From Scatosoma sp964504025 (GTDB taxonomy: Bacteria > Bacillota > Clostridia > Christensenellales > Borkfalkiaceae): DNA of 29,076 bases. The position numbers and the translations under genes were made by a program. The stretch spans positions 1-29,076 of the forward strand of contig CAZDCO010000014.1 of the NCBI GenBank assembly GCA_964504025.1, read 5' to 3'. Of the stretch, positions 24,026 to 29,076 are shown piece after piece; the first letter of the stretch is position 1; each line of letters begins with the position of its first letter. The notes beneath the pieces were generated by a model. The model did no database searches, had not been told where the DNA came from, and worked only from the letters and a program-made list of their open reading frames with translations.

Positions 24026-25294
24026 TTATCGAATGATCACGCCGTCCTCGTCCCACGAAAAATCGGACGAATAGAACGCGGTTAAACCGTTGACCAGTTC
24101 GGCGTAGTCCGCCTTGGCGAAACATTCGCATGCGGAGTGCATAGCAAGTTGTGCCAAACCGATATCCACGCCCTGCATACCCAAACGGGAGAGGGAGCAA
24201 ACGCCGAGGGTAGAACCGCTGCGCATATCCGAGCGGTTGAAATAGTTTTGATGTTTTACGCCGGCTTTGTCGAATACGCTCTTCATCACGGCTGCGGATA
24301 AGCCGTCGGTGGCGTACGCGCCGCTTGCGTGCGCCTTGACCGCAATGCCGCCGCCGAGCAAGGTGGCGTTGGTGGGATCGGCTTTTTCGGGGTGGTTGGG
24401 GTGCTTTGCGTGCGCGTTATCCACCGATACGAGGAAGGAAGAGGACAACGCCTTGTAAAATTCCACGTCGTCGAAACGGAGCGCGTAGGCGATACGGCGA
24501 AGGGTATGTTCCAAGAAATCGCCGCTCGCACCCTCGTTACCCGTGCTGCCGATCTCTTCGCGGTTAAACAGGGCGGCTACACAAACGCCCTCGCTGTCCG
24601 CGTGCGAAGCCAACGCTTGCAACGAAGCGTATACGCTCGTCAGGTTGTCTATACGCGGCGACGCTAAAAATTCGTCGTGTACGCCGAACGAATAGGACTT
24701 CTCGCCGCTGACTACGTATAAATCGTAGGAAAGTACGTCGTCGCCGCAAACTTCGCGGATCAATTCTTCCTGCGTCGTCGCCGCACCGACGAGCGGTTGC
24801 AAATCGATTTGCGCGTTGACGGGGAAACCCTCGTTCGCGTTGCGGTTGAGGTGAATGGCGAGGGAGGGTACGGTTACGGTAAAATCGGACTGCACGTTTT
24901 CGGAAACGAGTTTTCCGTTGACGTTTTTCACCGCCCGTCCCGCGATTTTAAGCGGTCTGTCGAAGAAGGAATACCATATGCCGCCGCCGTACGTTTCCAC
25001 GTTCAACGTCGTGCAGCCGTTCGCCGTTTTGACGGCGTTTTCTTTCAATTTCAAACAGGGGGAATCGACGTGCGAAGCGGCGATTTTATACGAAAAGTTG
25101 TCGGGTGCGCCCACGGTGAACGCCAACAACGCCGCGCCGCGCTTGACGAAATATTTTCCGCCTTGCGCGAGCGTCCAGTCCTCCCGTTCGGAGAGCGGAG
25201 AGAACCCGTGTTCCAAGAGGAACGTCTGCGCGTTTTCCACGACGTGGTAAGCGGAGAGAGAGTCGTCTAAAAAGGATTGTAAAGCCTGCATCAT
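24026..25294 (-). CDS. M18-family aminopeptidase (classical form)
   Basis: A 422-residue zinc aminopeptidase of family M18, close to the aspartyl-aminopeptidase/ApeB type. Motifs: His75-x-Asp77 in ASHVDSPCLK, EFLASPRIDNLTS, NREEIGSTGNEGASG with the catalytic Glu and zinc Glu, SVDNAHAKHPNHPEK, SGSTLG and DIGLAQLAMHSACE near the end. All key elements are intact and the length is usual. It is not a recent copy of its convergent neighbour: the two proteins differ widely outside the motifs. GAGGTTTAT precedes two adjacent ATGs; the first (25294) is chosen. Its own strong promoter lies upstream. Confidence 0.95.
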   Translation of the reverse strand: MMQALQSFLDDSLSAYHVVENAQTFLLEHGFSPLSEREDWTLAQGGKYFVKRGAALLAFTVGAPDNFSYKIAASHVDSPCLKLKENAVKTANGCTTLNVETYGGGIWYSFFDRPLKIAGRAVKNVNGKLVSENVQSDFTVTVPSLAIHLNRNANEGFPVNAQIDLQPLVGAATTQEELIREVCGDDVLSYDLYVVSGEKSYSFGVHDEFLASPRIDNLTSVYASLQALASHADSEGVCVAALFNREEIGSTGNEGASGDFLEHTLRRIAYALRFDDVEFYKALSSSFLVSVDNAHAKHPNHPEKADPTNATLLGGGIAVKAHASGAYATDGLSAAVMKSVFDKAGVKHQNYFNRSDMRSGSTLGVCSLSRLGMQGVDIGLAQLAMHSACECFAKADYAELVNGLTAFYSSDFSWDEDGVIIR

Positions 25295-25329
25295 ATATAA
25301 ACCTCGTGTCGTTTATCTTTTCTTCGTTT

Positions 25330-25358
25330 ATTATAACATTTTTTTCTACGCTTGACAA
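25330..25358 (-). promoter_or_regulatory. Promoter of the minus-strand M18 gene
   Basis: On the minus strand TTGTCA (25358-25353), 17 bases, perfect TATAAT (25335-25330). Read on the plus strand the -35 region is TTGACAA, the same 7 bases as a half-site of the palindrome at 25430-25444. Confidence 0.82.
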
Positions 25359-25429
25359 GTTTTTCGGTGAGAAAAAAGGTGAGAGTGTGAGAAAAATAAA
25401 AAAATAGTGAAATCGCTAAATTTTTATTG

Positions 25430-25444
25430 TTGTCAACTTGACAA
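25430..25444. promoter_or_regulatory. Palindromic operator, probably for the MarR regulator
   Basis: TTGTCAA-C-TTGACAA is a perfect 7-1-7 inverted repeat. Its right half is the -35 element of the marR promoter, so a bound dimer would block RNA polymerase. Autorepression from such a site is the usual MarR arrangement. Confidence 0.7.
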
Positions 25445-25467
25445 ACTGCCGTTTACGGTTTTATAAT
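25438..25467 (+). promoter_or_regulatory. Promoter of the marR-ABC transporter operon
   Basis: Perfect TTGACA (25438-25443), 18 bases, perfect TATAAT (25462-25467). The leader before the ATG at 25513 is about 39 bases and ends in AAGGAG (25498-25503). Confidence 0.88.
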
Positions 25468-25512
25468 GATAACGAAAAGGATAATATCAAAATACATAAG
25501 GAGAAAAATATT

Positions 25513-26001
25513 ATGGCAACCACTCAAAAAGGACGTATGACGAAAGACGAAAAGAAAGAACAATACGTAGTAAAACTGTTTTCCCTGCTTCGCAATCGTG
25601 AAAATATGCTCGTCGTGGAACACGGTGCGCATTTCAACAACACCGAATTGCGTTTAATCCGCGAAGTGTTGGCGGCGAAATGCGAAAATAAACGCCTCAT
25701 CTCCACGCAAATTGCAAAGCGTTTGGGCGTTACGCGTTCGGCGATTTCCCAAATTGTCAACCGTATGGAAGCGAAAGGCGTTTTGAAGCGCGTGGCTTCC
25801 GATACCGATAGAAAAATCGCGTATATAGAGTTGTCGGATAATATGTTGTCCCTTTATCAAGAGGATATTCGCGCGGCGAAAGACCTCGTCGGCGCGCTCG
25901 TGGAAGAGTTCGGCGAAGAGAAATTCAATACCCTTTGCGACCTATTCGAGGAATTTAACACGCTGGCGCAAAGTCGGTTAAAGAGTGAAAAAAAGAAATA
26001 A
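25513..26001 (+). CDS. MarR-family transcriptional regulator
   Basis: A 162-residue winged-helix repressor. The DNA-binding helix-turn-helix is at about residues 63-90 (TQIAKRLGVTRSAISQIVNRMEAKGVL), followed by the wing VASDTDRKIAYIELSD. N- and C-terminal helices form the dimer interface. A longer frame reaches upstream, but the ATG at 25513 has AAGGAG at the right distance and lies after the promoter, so it is chosen. It is 33 bases ahead of an ABC exporter gene. MarR proteins in this setting usually repress the exporter until a ligand, often an antibiotic or other small toxic molecule, is bound; the ligand is unknown here. A perfect palindrome over the -35 is the likely operator. Confidence 0.93.
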   Translation: MATTQKGRMTKDEKKEQYVVKLFSLLRNRENMLVVEHGAHFNNTELRLIREVLAAKCENKRLISTQIAKRLGVTRSAISQIVNRMEAKGVLKRVASDTDRKIAYIELSDNMLSLYQEDIRAAKDLVGALVEEFGEEKFNTLCDLFEEFNTLAQSRLKSEKKK

Positions 26002-26034
26002 CGCGCACTAAGTCAAGGAGCGAAGAAAAGAAGT

Positions 26035-28899
26035 ATGTTGCAACTGATTGATATTAAAAAAGACTATGTCGCGGCGAGCAATACCGTACACGCCTTAAAG
26101 GGGGTAACGCTGCGCTTCCGCAAAAACGAATTCGTGTCCATACTCGGTTCGTCCGGTTGCGGAAAGACGACGTTGCTCAACGTAATCGGCGGTTTGGACC
26201 ATTACACGTCGGGCGATTTATTGATCAACGGTGTGTCTACGAAATCGTATAAGGATCGCGACTGGGACGTGTACCGCAACCATCGTATCGGCTTCGTCTT
26301 TCAATCGTATAATCTCATTCCACACCAAACGGTGCTTGCCAACGTCGAGTTGGCGTTGACGATCGCAGGCGTATCCAAAGCGGAACGCCGTCGTCGCGCG
26401 GAAGAGGCGTTGATTAAAGTGGGCTTGGGCGCGGAGTTCGATAAACGCCCCAACCAACTTTCGGGCGGACAAATGCAGCGCGTCGCCATTGCGCGCGCCC
26501 TCGTCAACAACCCCGAAATTTTGCTCGCCGACGAACCGACGGGCGCGTTGGATAGCGCGACGAGCATACAAATTATGGAATTGATCCGTGAGATTGCGGG
26601 GGAGCGCTTGGTAATTATGGTTACCCATAACCCCGAAATCGCGGAGGAGTACTCCACCCGTATCGTGCGTTTGCAGGACGGCGTCGTGCTGTCGGATACC
26701 AATCCCTATTACGGCGAAGAAGAGGGCGCGTTGCAAGAAGTGGAAGCGTTCGACCTGCCGCAAAACGCCGAGGTGGAAACGCGCGTGCATCGCACGATGT
26801 CCTGTCCCTATTGCGGCGAAAACGTTACCGTCGCGGAAGCGGACGATAAGATCGTAGAAGGCAACGCCGTTTGTCCGCATTGCAATACGCCGTTCAAGGT
26901 GGAAAAGCGAATTAAATATTATAAGAAACCGAAGAAAACGGACGGGGCAGGTACGCAACGATTGAATCGTGCGGAGAAAAAAGCGCGTAAGGCGGCGTTG
27001 AAAAATACGGCGAAAGAGCGTTCGTCCATGTCCTTCAAAACATCGTTGGGATTGAGTGCGCGCAACTTGCTTTCTAAAAAGGCGCGTACCGCACTCACTT
27101 CGATCGCAGGCAGTATCGGTATCATCAGCGTATGCCTCGTGTTGGCACTTTCCAACGGCTTTAACAATTACATATTGAAAACGCAAGAGGATATGCTTTC
27201 GGCGTACCCCGTTACGATCACCAAGAGTAGCATGGACATGAGCAATATCATGAACAAGATGACGTCGGTGAAAGATTTACCCGATATGGATCGCTTGGAC
27301 GATAAAGTGTACGTCAATTCGGTATTGACCAATTTGGCGCAAGGCATGGTGTTGACCAACGACCTGTCGCGCGGCGAGGGCAGCTATATCGAATATTTGG
27401 AAAATATGGACGCGTCGGCGTATACCGCGATTCAGTACGATTACGGCATGGCGACTACGGCAAAATTGTATACCTCCGTAACGACGGGTAGCGCGCAAAC
27501 GAATACGCCGAAAACGGTAGAATACCGTTCCATTGCCTCGATCAAGGAAGTGTATAAAAACAAATTGACGATGGCGGATTCAAAATACGTTTCGGTGGCG
27601 TACTTGGTAGACTTTATGCCGAGCGTCATCGGCAAGATTCCCGGTACGTCGGACATGAAAAAGACGAACGGGTTGCAATACGTGCAAAGCCAATACGATA
27701 AACTGTCGGGCGAATGGCCGAAGGCGGCGAACGAAGGGGTACTCGTGATCGGAAACGACAACGAAATGACCGATTTGACGTTGGCGCAGCTCGGCTTTAT
27801 CCCCGAAGAAGAGTTTTTGGACCTCTTCGACGAAGAGGGGAACGCGCAACCGTTATCGTTGGACTTCCAAGAAATTTTGCAAAAGGAATATTTCTTGGCG
27901 AACAACGACGCAGTGTATACGCCGACGAGTAGCTTGACGGCGGCGTACGACTACGAGGACGACGGCGCGTTTACGGAGAGCGAATTCCGTAGCAATATGC
28001 AAGACGCAACGAAGGGTACGCCCGTGAAAATCACGGCGATTTTGCGACTGAAAGAGGGATTGAGTTACGGCTGTTTGACGAACGGTTTGAACGTAACGGA
28101 GCAGTTGGAAGCGGACTATATCAAGGCGAACGAAAATTCGCAGCTTGCGCAAGCGATCACCGAGGGGTATATCGCAGGCAGTCAAGCGACGTCCGGACAT
28201 ATTACATATCGTCGTCCGGCTTGTAAAGAAGTGGAAAAATACTACCAGTCCGTCGGCGGAGGCTTCTACTATTTGACGGATAGCGTGGGAGCGTTGCAAA
28301 CGATCGGTGCGAGCGACGAGATCAGCAGCGTGTCGATTTATACTTCGACGTTTGAAATGAAAGACGCCCTGACGGACTATTTGGACGCGTGGAACCAGCG
28401 GTTGGACGAGAAGAACGCGGAAGAAAAGGCGAAGATGGTCAATTATACCGATACGGTAAAGACGTTGACTATGCTGATCGGCGGCATTTTGGATTCGATC
28501 ACCTACGTCTTGGTGGCGTTCACTTCCATTTCTCTCGTCGTATCGTCGGTGATGATCGGCATTATCACCTACGTATCGGTGGTGGAACGGACGAAAGAAA
28601 TCGGCGTGTTGCGTTCGCTCGGTGCGCGGAAAAAGGACGTCAAGAACCTGTTCAACGCGGAAACGTTCATCATCGGTTTGTCGTCGGGCGTGTTCGGCGT
28701 GGCGGTATGCTACGCGCTGTGCGTTGCCGTGAACGCGATTTTGGGTGCGTTGACGGGAATCACGACGTTGGCTTCCCTGCCGCTCGGTACGGCGGCGATT
28801 ATGGTCGGCGTAAGCGTGGCTTTGACGTTGATCAGCGGTTTGATTCCTGCGAACGCGGCGGCAAAGAAGGATCCCGTGGTGGCACTCCGCACGGAGTAA
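26035..28899 (+). CDS. MacB-like ABC ATPase-permease fusion with internal zinc ribbon
   Basis: A 954-residue single-chain transporter. Residues 1-230 are an ABC ATPase of the LolD/MacB type (Walker A GSSGCGKTT at 38-46, LSGGQMQRVAIARAL, LLADEPTGALDS, switch His in MVTHNPE). Residues 257-283 hold two CPxC pairs (Cys257/Cys260, Cys280/Cys283), a zinc-ribbon pattern, then a very basic linker. The FtsX/MacB permease follows: one helix at about 355-375, an outer domain of about 430 residues, and three helices at about 815-845, 882-907 and 915-940, ending KKDPVVALRTE. MacB-type proteins are dimers that move substrates or force without a classical channel. The MarR gene upstream is its likely regulator. 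The start follows GGAG at a long distance of about 14 bases. The repeat after the stop may act as its transcript end. Confidence 0.93.
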   Translation: MLQLIDIKKDYVAASNTVHALKGVTLRFRKNEFVSILGSSGCGKTTLLNVIGGLDHYTSGDLLINGVSTKSYKDRDWDVYRNHRIGFVFQSYNLIPHQTVLANVELALTIAGVSKAERRRRAEEALIKVGLGAEFDKRPNQLSGGQMQRVAIARALVNNPEILLADEPTGALDSATSIQIMELIREIAGERLVIMVTHNPEIAEEYSTRIVRLQDGVVLSDTNPYYGEEEGALQEVEAFDLPQNAEVETRVHRTMSCPYCGENVTVAEADDKIVEGNAVCPHCNTPFKVEKRIKYYKKPKKTDGAGTQRLNRAEKKARKAALKNTAKERSSMSFKTSLGLSARNLLSKKARTALTSIAGSIGIISVCLVLALSNGFNNYILKTQEDMLSAYPVTITKSSMDMSNIMNKMTSVKDLPDMDRLDDKVYVNSVLTNLAQGMVLTNDLSRGEGSYIEYLENMDASAYTAIQYDYGMATTAKLYTSVTTGSAQTNTPKTVEYRSIASIKEVYKNKLTMADSKYVSVAYLVDFMPSVIGKIPGTSDMKKTNGLQYVQSQYDKLSGEWPKAANEGVLVIGNDNEMTDLTLAQLGFIPEEEFLDLFDEEGNAQPLSLDFQEILQKEYFLANNDAVYTPTSSLTAAYDYEDDGAFTESEFRSNMQDATKGTPVKITAILRLKEGLSYGCLTNGLNVTEQLEADYIKANENSQLAQAITEGYIAGSQATSGHITYRRPACKEVEKYYQSVGGGFYYLTDSVGALQTIGASDEISSVSIYTSTFEMKDALTDYLDAWNQRLDEKNAEEKAKMVNYTDTVKTLTMLIGGILDSITYVLVAFTSISLVVSSVMIGIITYVSVVERTKEIGVLRSLGARKKDVKNLFNAETFIIGLSSGVFGVAVCYALCVAVNAILGALTGITTLASLPLGTAAIMVGVSVALTLISGLIPANAAAKKDPVVALRTE

Positions 28900-28906
28900 T
28901 GAATGG

Positions 28907-29011
28907 GTAAAAGTGTTGATTTACGGCGCATTTCGGCGTCGCCGTTCGGTTACGTACCTCTCGTACGCGCCTTCACGGCTTCTTGAACTGCTTGTAAATC
29001 AGCACTTTTAC
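28907..29011. repeat. 105-bp element with 18-bp inverted ends, family A copy 2
   Basis: GTAAAAGTGTTGATTTAC (28907-28924) and GTAAATCAGCACTTTTAC (28994-29011) match as inverted repeats at 17 of 18 positions; the odd pair is G-U in RNA. Between them lies the family A core 28935-28971, with hairpin CGTAC-CTCTC-GTACG (28953-28967). It starts 8 bases after the ABC gene stop and encodes nothing. It could be a small non-autonomous mobile element or a structured mRNA end. Confidence 0.8.
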
Positions 29012-29040
29012 TTCGGGATAAGTTTGTTGAGTGGTACAAC

Positions 29041-29076
29041 GGCGTCGCCGTTCGGTTACGTACTTCTGTACGCGCC
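29041..29076. repeat. Family A repeat, copy 3, cut by the window edge
   Basis: The sequence from GGCGTCGCCG to CGCGCC matches 28935-28971 with one base changed and one missing, both in the hairpin loop (CGTAC-TTCT-GTACG, 29059-29072). Its start is 106 bases after the copy 2 core. The flanks differ from copy 2. Confidence 0.8.

Overview
The window is about 29 kb of a chromosome from an anaerobic, low-oxygen-adapted Bacillota (Clostridia-type) bacterium. It is most likely a metagenome-assembled scaffold, because a run of exactly 100 N sits at 15566-15665 inside metA. Evidence for the assignment: AGGAGG-type ribosome binding sites, near-consensus sigma-A promoters (TTGACN-17/18-TATAAT), intrinsic terminators, pyruvate formate-lyase, a two-gene SUF-like system and MarR plus MacB-like transporter architecture. 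A finer placement (for example an uncultured Christensenellales-like gut lineage) is only a guess.

Layout. 1-5306: 3' part of rpoB (with a long acidic tail) and complete rpoC, closed by a UUCG-loop terminator. 5307-5905: non-coding, with 2.6 copies of a 131-bp tandem repeat and then a strong promoter. 5906-9177: a YfhO-family membrane protein and a GtrA-family protein, a pair that fits cell-envelope glycosylation. 9248-12872: a pyruvate formate-lyase operon: promoter, leader with an early terminator hairpin, activase pflA, a thioredoxin-like protein with a CANC motif, PFL core, then a separate 77-residue gene carrying the glycyl-radical domain, and a terminator. The PFL is split cleanly between its last core segment and its radical loop. 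12889-14823: membrane-anchored ComEC-like metallo-hydrolase and tcdA. 14824-15030: two kinds of small palindromic repeat.

15031-17452 (minus strand): metY-metA, the acetyl-homoserine route to homocysteine; metA has an assembly gap flanked by duplicated sequence. 17453-17730: divergent promoter region with overlapping inverted repeats. 17731-20738: CNNM/CBS/CorC membrane protein, galE and a YgjP-type metallopeptidase. 20858-22514: a minimal sufC-sufB-like pair. 22581-25294: two different M18 aminopeptidases facing each other around a bidirectional terminator. 25430-28899: MarR regulator with a perfect palindrome over its own promoter, followed by a MacB-like ABC ATPase-permease fusion carrying an internal zinc ribbon. 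28907-29076: a palindrome-ended repeat and the start of another copy, related to the repeat at 14854-14901.

The most unusual feature is the two-subunit pyruvate formate-lyase with a thioredoxin-like gene in its operon. The repeat family with a compensated hairpin, the pfl leader terminator, and the inverted repeats upstream of metY also merit a second look.
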